Shown here: piece after piece, positions 17,924-24,130 of the stretch
Numbering within the stretch: position 1 is the stretch's first letter
Layout of the letters: each line of letters begins with the position of its first letter
From: an uncultured Collinsella sp.
Lineage (GTDB): Bacteria > Actinomycetota > Coriobacteriia > Coriobacteriales > Coriobacteriaceae
DNA length: 24,130 nt
Direction of reading: 5' to 3'
Assembly (NCBI GenBank): GCA_902475445.1
Contig: CABRZN010000015.1
Location: 1-24,130, forward strand
Translations under genes and position numbers: made by a program
The notes under the pieces: model-generated
The model's input: the letters and a program-made list of their open reading frames with translations, nothing else
Databases searched by the model: none
What the model was told of the DNA's origin: nothing

Positions 17924-20302
17924 ATGCTGCAGAAAATCCAACGTTTTGGCGGAGCCATGTTCGCGCCCGCCATGCTGTTTTCTATATCAGGCCTCATGGT
18001 CGGCATCTCCGCCCTCGCAACGACCGTGGATATCGTCGGCGACCTCGCCGTATACGGAACCCCCTGGTACGTTTTCTGGACTATCATTCAGCGCGGCTCG
18101 TGGACGGTCTTTAAGCGCCTTCCACTCCTTTTTGCCGTAGCGCTGCCTATCGGCCTTGCCCAAAAGCAACCGGCACGCTGCTGCCTCGAGGCGCTCGTAG
18201 CCTATTTTGCCTACTGTTTCTTTTTGAGCGAGATCATTAAGCTGAGCGGAGACAACCTTGGGCTTAAGTACCCGTCGTTTTTGACCTCCGCTAGCGGCAT
18301 CACCGTCATCGACGGCATCAAGACGCTCGACACCGGCATTATCGGCCCGCTGGCGGTGGGTTCCTCGCTGGTCTACCTCATCAGCTTTTTTGCCGTGTTT
18401 GCCCTTGCCGCCATCTCGGCCGCCATCGTGCCTTTCGCATACGCTGTGACCGAAACGCTGCGCCACGCACTTGCGGGCGTCGGCCCCTTCGGCGTGGGCA
18501 TCTTTGTGTTTTTGGAGCGAGCGCTCGAGCCCATGGGGCTGCACCATCTGCTCTATATGCCCATCTATTACGACAATCTGGTCATTCACGACGGTATTTA
18601 CGCCACGTGGACCAACCTGCTCCCCATTCTCTCCCATAGCACGCGCCCTTTAAATGAACTTGCGCCCTGGGCAGGTTTTACCGCCACCGGCTGGGGCAAG
18701 CTCTTTGGCCTTCCCGCCATCGCGGCAGCATTCTATTTCACCGCCAAACCCGAACGCCGCGCCGGCCTTAAGGTCATCCTTTTGCCCGCCATCGTCGCCT
18801 CGGTGGTCTGCGGCGTCACCGAGCCGCTCGAGTTTCTCTTTATGTTCACCTATCCCGGACTCTTTTTGCTCTACGCCGTCCTGTCCTCCTGCCTTGCCAT
18901 GACCATGAACTTCTTTGGCATCGTCGGCATCTTCTCGGGCGGTCTCATGGAAATGACGGCCTTCAACTTCATCCCACTCATGCGAATGCATGCCGGCTCC
19001 TACCTTTTGGCGCTCGGTATCGGTCTGATGTTTAGCGCTGTCTTTTTTCTGGTCTTCCGGGGCCTCATTCTGGCTTTCGACCTAAAAACCCCAGGCCGCG
19101 AGGATCATATCGCCAGCGATGCGGCGCTCGCACGTCTGACGGGAAAAAGCTCTGCCAAAGAAGGCGCGGCCCAAAACGGCACCGACAACCAATCATCCCA
19201 AGATCATCTGCTTGCTGAGCAAGTCGTTGCGCTCTTGGGTGGCGTTAGCAATATTGTAGGAGCGACCAATTGCGCCACGCGTCTGCGCGTTGAGGTCGCA
19301 GAACCTTCCGTTGTCGCAGACAACGCAGCCTTCGTCGCGGCGGGCGCCAAGGGCCTCATCATTACGGGCAAGACCGCCCAGGTGATTATTGGCATCTCCG
19401 TTCCCCGCGTTAAAGAGCATTTTGACCAGATCATGGGCCTCGAGCCGGGATTTGTGCCCACCACCTCGGCCTCCCCTGCCGCCAGCGCAGCCCATAAGCG
19501 CGTCGATATCTGCTTCTTCGATATCGACGGAACACTCGCCTGGCAAGACCCTCGAGTGGCACAAGAGCTTCCCGAGAGCGAGCGAGACCTCTCCCCCTAT
19601 CCCAATGAAGCGGTCTCGCAAGCCATCCGTGATTTTGTCGCCAAGGGCAATATGGCGTTTATCTGCACAGGGCGCACGCTGAGCTGCATCCATCCAAAGC
19701 TGCTCGAGCTGCCCTGGACCGGCATCGTCTGCCTCGCGGGTGGCTATGTCGAACTTGAGGGACACGTGATTCGCGATTTGGCGATGACGCCCGGCATGCT
19801 GCAGCGCCTTGCTCCCATTCTTGAGCAATCGGACGAAGTGATTCGTTTTGAGGGACTCAATGGCGTCGTTCGCATGAGTGCCGATGCGCCCGACGCCCCG
19901 GGATACGCCCGCACCGTGGGCGATGCAATTACGCAGCTGCAACATTACAGCGCCTACAAGATCTTAATGTCCACGTCGCTTGCCAACCGCATCGCTCAGG
20001 ATCAAGCGTTTGAGCCGCTGCTCTGCTTTAACGAGCTCGAGCTCGAAGTGACCGAGATTTCGCCTCGCGAATGCACCAAGCGCGAGGGTATCCAGTCCGT
20101 ACTCGACGCCCTCGATCCCCACCACGGAACCGTATACGGCATCGGCGACGCCAGCAATGACGTCTCGCTGATGAACGCCGTCGACGTTGGCATCGCCATG
20201 GGCAACGCGCCGGACTATCTCAAAAAGCGCGCGGACTACATCACCGACTCGGTCGACAAAGATGGCGTCGTCAAGGCGCTCGAGCACTTTGGACTGGTCT
20301 AA
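17924..20302 (+). CDS. PTS alpha-glucoside-type EIICB fused to a Cof-type HAD phosphatase
   Basis: This 792-residue protein joins three modules. Residues about 1-400 are a membrane EIIC of the AglA/MalX glucoside class (QRFGGAMFAPAMLFSISG, IKTLDTGIIGP, FLERALEPMGLHHLLY, GVTEPLEFLFMF, LKTPGRE). Residues about 425-505 are EIIB with the phosphorylated C450 in NCATRLRVEV. After a Ser/Ala linker, residues about 528-792 form a Cof/HAD-IIB phosphatase. Its marks are D533 and D535 in FFDIDGTLAW, CTGRT, K719, and GDASNDVSLMNA (D742, D746). All HAD catalytic positions look intact. ATG 17924 has AAAGG 6 nt upstream. There is one continuous frame and no EIIA domain. The likely job is uptake and phosphorylation of an alpha-glucoside coupled to dephosphorylation; the coupling is inference. 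It diverges from gntR. Confidence 0.92.
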   Translation: MLQKIQRFGGAMFAPAMLFSISGLMVGISALATTVDIVGDLAVYGTPWYVFWTIIQRGSWTVFKRLPLLFAVALPIGLAQKQPARCCLEALVAYFAYCFFLSEIIKLSGDNLGLKYPSFLTSASGITVIDGIKTLDTGIIGPLAVGSSLVYLISFFAVFALAAISAAIVPFAYAVTETLRHALAGVGPFGVGIFVFLERALEPMGLHHLLYMPIYYDNLVIHDGIYATWTNLLPILSHSTRPLNELAPWAGFTATGWGKLFGLPAIAAAFYFTAKPERRAGLKVILLPAIVASVVCGVTEPLEFLFMFTYPGLFLLYAVLSSCLAMTMNFFGIVGIFSGGLMEMTAFNFIPLMRMHAGSYLLALGIGLMFSAVFFLVFRGLILAFDLKTPGREDHIASDAALARLTGKSSAKEGAAQNGTDNQSSQDHLLAEQVVALLGGVSNIVGATNCATRLRVEVAEPSVVADNAAFVAAGAKGLIITGKTAQVIIGISVPRVKEHFDQIMGLEPGFVPTTSASPAASAAHKRVDICFFDIDGTLAWQDPRVAQELPESERDLSPYPNEAVSQAIRDFVAKGNMAFICTGRTLSCIHPKLLELPWTGIVCLAGGYVELEGHVIRDLAMTPGMLQRLAPILEQSDEVIRFEGLNGVVRMSADAPDAPGYARTVGDAITQLQHYSAYKILMSTSLANRIAQDQAFEPLLCFNELELEVTEISPRECTKREGIQSVLDALDPHHGTVYGIGDASNDVSLMNAVDVGIAMGNAPDYLKKRADYITDSVDKDGVVKALEHFGLV

Positions 20303-20416
20303 CCACGAAACTCGTCCGACATGCGCCGTTGCCTTAAATCCCCAAACCTGCCACGCAGGCAGGCACAATGTGGCAATATGTTGCCTGCACACTACATCGA
20401 TGCAACCTAAGAAAGA

Positions 20417-21442
20417 ATGCGAGGACCCGTGTCCAGTCCGTTTACCAGCTTTTTAGCCCAGCACTTTGACCAGATTAATGACTATCTGGCCACGTTCTTT
20501 GACGGACAGGCGACCTCTGCCGATATCGAACGCTACCTGTACGCGCCGCTCTCGGCTTTTACGGCCAACGCTGGCAAGCGCCACCGCCCGCTTATCTGCA
20601 TGCTCGCCGCAACCGCAGTGGGCGGTAGCTTTGAGAGCGCCCGCAGCGCCGCGGCGGCTATCGAGCATTTCCAGTCAGGCGCGCTGATTCACGACGACAT
20701 CGCCGACAACGGACAGCTTCGTCGAGGCAAGCCCTGCATGCACCTTACCGAGGGCACGGGGCTCGCCATCAATTGTGGCGACCTGGCGCTCACCATGGTC
20801 ACTAAGACGGTTCTCGACGATCCCACGCTCGAGTCCGACGTGAAGCTGCGTGTGCTCCACGAGCTTACCGAGATGATCGTCCGCACCATCGAGGGTCAAG
20901 CGCTTGACCTGGGTTGGGTCCGTGACGAGCGCTTTGATATCTCGGTTGATGACTACCTGGACATGGCGACGCACAAGACCGCGTATTACAGCGGAGCCAC
21001 GCCGCTTGCCGCCGGAGCCATTATCGGCGGCGGCAGCGAAGAGCAGATTGAGGCACTGCGCGCCTTTGGGCTGCACACGGGCCTTGCCTTCCAGATTCAA
21101 GACGACCTGCTCAACTTGATCGGCACCAAGGAGGCCGCCAACAAGGACTTCCGCACCGATATCACCGAGGGCAAGCGCACCCTCGTTGCCGTGCATGCCC
21201 TGTCAGACGAGCGCTATCACGACGAGATCGAGGCAATCCTTTCCTCGGGCACCGAGGACCCTGCGCAGCTCACACGCGCCGTGGAGATCTTCCAGGAGAC
21301 CGGCTCCATCGATTACGCCCACACCTATGCGCTCGACCTGACCGCTAAGGCCAAGGCCGCTATCGAAGGCGTCGAGCTCGACCCGCATGCGCGCGAGCTC
21401 TTCCTCTCCATGGCAGATTTCTTTGTGGAGCGCCTCAACTAG
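20417..21442 (+). CDS. Polyprenyl (geranylgeranyl/heptaprenyl-type) diphosphate synthase
   Basis: This is a trans-isoprenyl diphosphate synthase that extends allylic diphosphates with isopentenyl-PP for quinone or other isoprenoid side chains. The 341-residue product has the first Asp-rich motif HDDIADNGQLRRGKP and the second FQIQDDLLN, followed by GTKEAANKDFRTDITEGKRT. AFTANAGKRHRPLICML matches the IPP-binding GKRxRP region. Chain length cannot be fixed from the motifs. The start is uncertain: ATG 20417 has only AAGAAAG closely upstream, while GTG 20429 follows GAGG by 4 nt. It lies 114 bp after the PTS gene with no clear terminator between, yet its role appears unrelated. Confidence 0.9.
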   Translation: MRGPVSSPFTSFLAQHFDQINDYLATFFDGQATSADIERYLYAPLSAFTANAGKRHRPLICMLAATAVGGSFESARSAAAAIEHFQSGALIHDDIADNGQLRRGKPCMHLTEGTGLAINCGDLALTMVTKTVLDDPTLESDVKLRVLHELTEMIVRTIEGQALDLGWVRDERFDISVDDYLDMATHKTAYYSGATPLAAGAIIGGGSEEQIEALRAFGLHTGLAFQIQDDLLNLIGTKEAANKDFRTDITEGKRTLVAVHALSDERYHDEIEAILSSGTEDPAQLTRAVEIFQETGSIDYAHTYALDLTAKAKAAIEGVELDPHARELFLSMADFFVERLN

Positions 21443-21487
21443 CGGGGGTCACAAAACCTGTGGGCAGCGCGTTTGGGTACAAGTTGC

Positions 21488-21563
21488 TACACTATTAAGT
21501 GCATGTTTATGCATTGTCTCGCGTTGTCTATCCGACACGCGCTCAAAATAGTACGAATCGTAC
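21488..21563 (+). promoter_or_regulatory. Upstream region of the PG-binding protein gene
   Basis: TACACT (21488-21493) is a candidate -10 without a clear -35. GTACGAATCGTAC (21551-21563) is a perfect palindrome around a central A, lying 5 bp before the ribosome binding site. It may be an operator or a short leader hairpin. Confidence 0.35.
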
Positions 21564-21581
21564 GCCGAAAGGGGTTCGTTC

Positions 21582-22487
21582 ATGGAACCTATTACCACGG
21601 GCATGCAGGGAGCAGCCGTCGAGGATGTTCAGTCCCGCCTTCTGCAGCTCGGTTACACCATCGATGCCGACGAGGTCGCCGACAAGCGCTTTGGCACCAC
21701 CACCGAGCAGGCCGTCAGCACCTTCAGGCTCGACAGCGGCCTTGCTGCCGGTCATGCCGTCGATATCCCCTGTTGGAGCGCCCTGGTCGACGCCTCGTAT
21801 AAGCTGGGCGACCGCACTCTGTATCTGCGCATGCCCAATTTCCATGGCGCCGATGTGCAGGCCCTGCAGCGCGCTCTCAACGTTTTGGGCTTTGCCTGTG
21901 GCGAAGACGACGGCTACTTTGGTCCGCATACCGAGGCCGCCCTGCAGCAGTTCCAGGAAAATGTCGGCCTGTTTGCCGACGGCATGGCCTTCCAAGACAC
22001 CTACGCCTACATCAACCGCCTGCACCATGTGTGGGAGGGCAAGCCCTCGGTCACCGAAGCCGAGTCCCGCATCGGTTTTGCTCGCGCCGCCAACGTGCTC
22101 GAGCGCTTCCAGATCGCCGTTATCGGTGAGGACCCCATCGCACGCAGCGTTGCTTCGCGCATGTGGAACATCGCCACGGCAACGACCGACAACAGCGGCA
22201 TGATGCTCTGCGACTCCGAGGTCCCAACCGACGTTGACCTGGTGCTCGAGATCGCAAGCGACGAGCTGCCCGCCGACGCCGCACCGCGCGCCACGATTGC
22301 CCTCGCCGAGTGCCACAACCTGGCCCAGCGCATCCGCACCGCCAATGTCGCCGCGCAGCAGAAGCCGGCTCGCATTCGCATTGAGCTCACGGGCATGACG
22401 CGCTACAACGGCACCTTCACGGCCAGCGACGCGCAGACGCTCGCCGTACGCCTACTCGACGGCGTTTGCGATGCCCTCGCAGATTAG
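21582..22487 (+). CDS. Cytoplasmic protein with two peptidoglycan-binding repeats, CwlM-like
   Basis: The 301-residue product starts directly with a PG_binding_1 repeat (residues about 5-70: GMQGAAVEDVQSRLLQLGY). A second repeat follows at about 83-150 (DVQALQRALNVLGF, DGYFGPHTEAALQQFQ). No signal peptide or membrane helix is seen, so it should stay in the cytoplasm. The linking segment DASYKLGDRTLYLRM closely resembles the corresponding stretch of mycobacterial CwlM. CwlM is a cytoplasmic amidase-like regulator of peptidoglycan synthesis. Residues 165-301 (IAVIGEDPIARSVASRMW, RIRIELTGMTRYNGTF) lack the zinc-binding His and Glu pattern of Amidase_3 and may be a decayed or different domain. 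AAAGGGG lies 7 nt before ATG. A tRNA-Gln gene follows. Confidence 0.8.
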   Translation: MEPITTGMQGAAVEDVQSRLLQLGYTIDADEVADKRFGTTTEQAVSTFRLDSGLAAGHAVDIPCWSALVDASYKLGDRTLYLRMPNFHGADVQALQRALNVLGFACGEDDGYFGPHTEAALQQFQENVGLFADGMAFQDTYAYINRLHHVWEGKPSVTEAESRIGFARAANVLERFQIAVIGEDPIARSVASRMWNIATATTDNSGMMLCDSEVPTDVDLVLEIASDELPADAAPRATIALAECHNLAQRIRTANVAAQQKPARIRIELTGMTRYNGTFTASDAQTLAVRLLDGVCDALAD

Positions 22488-22494
22488 GTAAACT
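22466..22494 (+). promoter_or_regulatory. tRNA-Gln promoter inside the end of the upstream gene
   Basis: TTGCGA (22466-22471) and TAAACT (22489-22494) are spaced by 17 bp. The -35 lies within the last codons of the PG-binding protein gene, and the -10 begins just after its stop. The predicted start of transcription is about 25 nt before the tRNA. Confidence 0.5.
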
Positions 22495-22525
22495 AGACGA
22501 GTTGCTTTTGGGCAACACCACACAT

Positions 22526-22600
22526 TGGGACGTAGTTCAACGGTAGAACTCCGGTTTTTGGTGCCGGCTGTTGGGGGTTCGAATCCCTCCGTCCCAGCCA
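22526..22600 (+). tRNA. tRNA-Gln (anticodon UUG)
   Basis: The 75-nt gene folds as a complete cloverleaf: acceptor TGGGACG/CGTCCCA, D arm GTTC-AACGGTA-GAAC, and anticodon stem CCGGT/GCCGG around TTTTGGT, which places TTG at positions 34-36. The variable loop is 5 nt and the T arm has loop TTCGAAT. The discriminator is G and CCA is encoded. UUG reads CAA and, by wobble, CAG. Confidence 0.97.
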
Positions 22601-22609
22601 TTAAAACTG

Positions 22610-22646
22610 AGCGCCCTAAGCCCATAACGGCCCAGGGCGCTTTCTT
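22610..22646 (+). terminator. tRNA-Gln terminator
   Basis: AGCGCCCT (22610-22617) pairs with AGGGCGCT (22634-22641) and is followed by TTTCTT, 9 bp after the tRNA. Confidence 0.75.
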
Positions 22647-22647
22647 G

Positions 22648-22674
22648 TGGGCAAGCGGAGGAATTCGAACCCGC
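22648..22674 (-). other. tRNA 3'-end-like fragment, inverted relative to tRNA-Gln
   Basis: Read on the minus strand, the fragment has GGGTTCGAAT then CCTCCG, matching 17 of 19 bases of the T arm and start of the acceptor 3' strand of the nearby tRNA-Gln. The rest of a tRNA cannot be folded around it. It may be a relic of integration at a tRNA or a chance T-arm resemblance. Confidence 0.4.
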
Positions 22675-22773
22675 AAGGGTGCGGAGCTGAGGAAACGCGA
22701 AGCGTTTTCCAGCGCAGCACGCAAGGAGCGAAGCGACGCAGCGGGGCGCGGCCGCCGAAAAGGCAGACGCGGT

Positions 22774-22828
22774 CGGCACTTGGGGACGCTCCTAAGTGCC
22801 GACATTATAGGAACGTCCCCAAGTGCCG
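22774..22828. repeat. REP-like palindrome
   Basis: CGGCACTTGGGGACG (22774-22788) and its exact reverse complement (22814-22828) flank 25 nt. The stem continues inward with TCCTA/TAGGA after one mismatch. A further AAGTGCC copy lies in the loop region. Hairpins with a GGCACTTGGGGACG-like arm resemble REP elements mobilised by RAYT transposases in other bacteria. No transposase is present here. Confidence 0.65.
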
Positions 22829-22863
22829 GCTCGGGACTATTTTCGAGGACCCTCCGAAGGACT

Positions 22864-23093
22864 GTGGCCAAAAAACGGCAAATATGAGTACTGTTACCGT
22901 TGTAGCTACATTATTTTCGTTAATAAAAGAAGATCTTAATGAGATTTATTCGCATCAAGGTCTTCCTTTAATGAACACTTGAGGAGATACGGCAGCTTAT
23001 CTGCTCGATCGACACGTCAAATCACCTTAAATGTGGTCAAAATTACTGCTACTAAAAGAGTATCAGTACTCATATTTGATGTTTTTTGGCCAC
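22864..23093. mobile_element. Small AT-rich element with 29-bp inverted ends (MITE-like)
   Basis: The 29-bp ends 22864-22892 and 23065-23093 are inverted copies matching at 27 positions, beginning GTGGCCAAAAAAC, and weaker matching continues about 12 bp inward. The 230-bp element is clearly AT-richer than everything around it. It has only a 32-codon frame (22884-22982, MSTVTVVATLFSLIKEDL...), starting inside the left end, without a ribosome binding site; I do not call it a gene. No clean target duplication is visible. A non-autonomous transposon or a remnant is likely. Confidence 0.6.
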
Positions 23094-23131
23094 GGCTCTT
23101 TATAGACACCCTGTACAGCGACGGTGGTAGA

Positions 23132-23164
23132 TTTCGGAACGTGTCCGTCAGCCCCGTTCCGAAA
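23132..23164. repeat. Short inverted repeat
   Basis: TTTCGGAAC (23132-23140) and GTTCCGAAA (23156-23164) are perfect 9-bp arms around a 15-nt loop, without a T-run. It lies between the AT-rich element and the second palindromic repeat. Confidence 0.45.
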
Positions 23165-23208
23165 AGCGAGCCGCATGCAACGGCCAAGCCACGACAGGCC
23201 CCGGGAGA

Positions 23209-23321
23209 GCGGGGACACCGGCTTAGGTTTATCGCGAGTTCCGCACGAACAGGAGGCCACTTAATGTGGCCTCCGTCGTGAGCAGGACTGTAGAGCAGGA
23301 AACTTTACCCGCGGACCCCGC
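23209..23321. repeat. Palindromic intergenic repeat, copy 2
   Basis: The core 23225-23306 aligns with copy 1 (5085-5167): ATCGCGAGTTCCGCACGA, the central hairpin with loop TTAAT, and GAGCAGGACTGT are shared. The central stem is GGAGGCCAC/GTGGCCTCC instead of GGAGAGCAC/GTGCTCTCC, two compensatory pair changes. Outer arms 23209-23230 and 23300-23321 pair at 16 of 22 positions, though their sequence differs from copy 1. It lies just before the pnp terminator. Confidence 0.75.
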
Positions 23322-23333
23322 CGGGAACAGCAA

Positions 23334-23362
23334 AAGGGCGACCCCTGTCCGGAGTCGCCCTT
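23334..23362 (-). terminator. pnp terminator
   Basis: AAGGGCGACCCC (23334-23345) pairs with GGAGTCGCCCTT (23351-23362) with one mismatch. On the minus strand a TTTTG tract follows. It begins 24 bp after the pnp stop codon. Confidence 0.85.
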
Positions 23363-23385
23363 GCGGTGCTGGTTATGTACGGCTG

Positions 23386-24130
23386 TTACTCGGCGTCGTG
23401 GTGACGGCGGGGCTTGCGGCCTCCGTTGTCACCGGGACGGCGCGGACGGTCGCTGCGCTCGGAGCGCTCGCGACGCGGACGCTCACGGCGCTGGAAGTAC
23501 TCGCCGTCGCCCTCAGAGGCACCCTCGGCACGAGCAGGGGCCTCGGGCTTGTCAAGACGATCGAGCGAGATCTTGCCGCGATCGTCGACCTCGATGACGA
23601 CGACCTTGACCTCGTCGCCCACGTTGAGGACGTCCTCGACCTTCTCCACGCGGCCCTTGGCGACGCGGGAGATGTGCAGCAGACCGTCCTTACCGGGCAG
23701 CAGGTTGACGAAGGCGCCGAAGGGCTGGATGGAGACCACGCGACCGGTGTACTCCTCGCCCGGCTCGGGAACCTTGATGATGAGCTTGATACGCTCGACG
23801 GCCTGGTCGACGGACTCGCCGGTGCCGCCGACAAAGACGGTACCATCCTCCTGGATGTCGACCGAGGCGCCGGTCTCGTCCTGGATGCCGCGGATAACCT
23901 TACCGCCGGAACCGATGACGTCGCGGATCTTGTCGGTCGGAACCTGGATGGAGACGATGCGCGGAGCGGTGCTGCGTGTGGTGTGGCGCGGCTCGGGGAT
24001 CACATCGAGCATCTTCTGCAGGATGAAGGCGCGACCCTCCTTGGCCTGCTGCAGGGCGCGGGCCAGGATGTCGAAGGTGAGGCCGGTGGCCTTGTTGTCC
24101 ATCTGCAGGGCGGTGATGCCCTCGGTGGTG
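23386..24130 (-). CDS. pnp: Polyribonucleotide nucleotidyltransferase (PNPase), 3' part
   Basis: PNPase is the phosphorolytic 3'-5' exoribonuclease of RNA decay, acting as a trimer in the cytosol. The window holds the last 247 codons; the frame runs off the end at 24130 (TTEGITALQMDNKATGLTFDIL at the edge is the end of the second PH core region). The KH domain is seen in IVSIQVPTDKIRDVIGSGGKVIRGI. The S1 domain is seen in GEEYTGRVVSIQPFGAFVNLLPGKDGLLHISRV. A basic, Arg-rich tail (RRERPRRERSERSDRPRRPGD) ends in HHDAE. Such tails are common in actinobacterial PNPases. The KH and S1 domains bind the RNA substrate. Confidence 0.96.
   Translation of the reverse strand, partial: TTEGITALQMDNKATGLTFDILARALQQAKEGRAFILQKMLDVIPEPRHTTRSTAPRIVSIQVPTDKIRDVIGSGGKVIRGIQDETGASVDIQEDGTVFVGGTGESVDQAVERIKLIIKVPEPGEEYTGRVVSIQPFGAFVNLLPGKDGLLHISRVAKGRVEKVEDVLNVGDEVKVVVIEVDDRGKISLDRLDKPEAPARAEGASEGDGEYFQRRERPRRERSERSDRPRRPGDNGGRKPRRHHDAE

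Noticed and set aside
20350..20390. Hairpin after the PTS gene as a terminator
   Set aside because: GCAGGCA and TGCCTGC can pair around GGCAATATGTTGCC, but no T-run follows and alternative pairings compete. The support is too weak to list.
22452..22887. ORFs on both strands across tRNA-Gln (products with GGIRTP or STVELR words)
   Set aside because: These words are well-known translations of tRNA T-arm sequence. The frames are by-products of the tRNA and the repeats behind it.
22884..22982. 32-codon frame inside the AT-rich element as a small gene
   Set aside because: It starts inside the inverted end, has no ribosome binding site, and has no recognisable family. Chance is adequate in AT-rich DNA.

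Overview
The window looks like a chromosomal segment of a high-GC gut actinobacterium of the Coriobacteriia, most likely Collinsella or a close relative. This is an inference from gene content: a bifid-type phosphoketolase, glycogen/maltodextrin genes with carbohydrate ABC and PTS uptake, Tat-type lipoproteins, and Actinomycetota-like murB, pnp and polyprenyl synthase. No rRNA or marker gene is present to prove it.

Layout. 75-3836 (minus): a LacI-family repressor followed by a phosphoketolase gene that carries an in-frame TAG at codon 97; two copies of an AAAACGTTTT palindrome sit 21 bp apart in the phosphoketolase promoter. 4020-4982 (plus): murB. 5061-5191: a long palindromic repeat. 5200-6405 (minus): a Tat-exported coiled-coil protein with a CHAP/NlpC-like domain. 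6673-7734 (plus): galE. 7955-11855 (plus): malQ and glgP, which process maltodextrin and glycogen. 11953-12167: six 15-bp repeats in strictly alternating orientation, each 40 bp from the next. 12308-16673 (minus): a complete oligosaccharide ABC importer (binding lipoprotein, two permeases, ATPase). 16980-17699 (minus): a GntR/UTRA regulator. 17924-20302 (plus): an alpha-glucoside-type PTS EIICB fused to a Cof-type HAD phosphatase. 20417-21442 (plus): polyprenyl diphosphate synthase. 21582-22487 (plus): a cytoplasmic protein with two peptidoglycan-binding repeats that resembles the N-terminal part of mycobacterial CwlM. 22526-22600: tRNA-Gln(UUG). 22601-23330: a gene-free, repeat-rich stretch. 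23386-24130 (minus): the 3' part of pnp.

How the parts fit. The centre of the window is an alpha-glucan module. ABC and PTS importers bring in glucosides, MalQ and GlgP rearrange and phosphorolyse them, and GalE feeds UDP-sugars. A TTGTTTRAACAA-like palindrome recurs at the malQ, ABC, gntR and PTS promoters, which suggests that one regulator, probably the GntR protein, ties them together. The PTS protein carries its own sugar-phosphate phosphatase domain, and no 6-phospho-glucosidase is encoded nearby. I infer that sugar imported as a phosphate may be dephosphorylated at the membrane and passed to the MalQ/GlgP route.

The most unusual items are the EIICB-HAD fusion, the 40-bp-phased alternating repeat array, the palindromic repeat present twice with compensatory stem changes, the amber codon in phosphoketolase, and a small AT-rich element with 29-bp inverted ends near the tRNA. 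Bases 1-74 hold no feature I can support.
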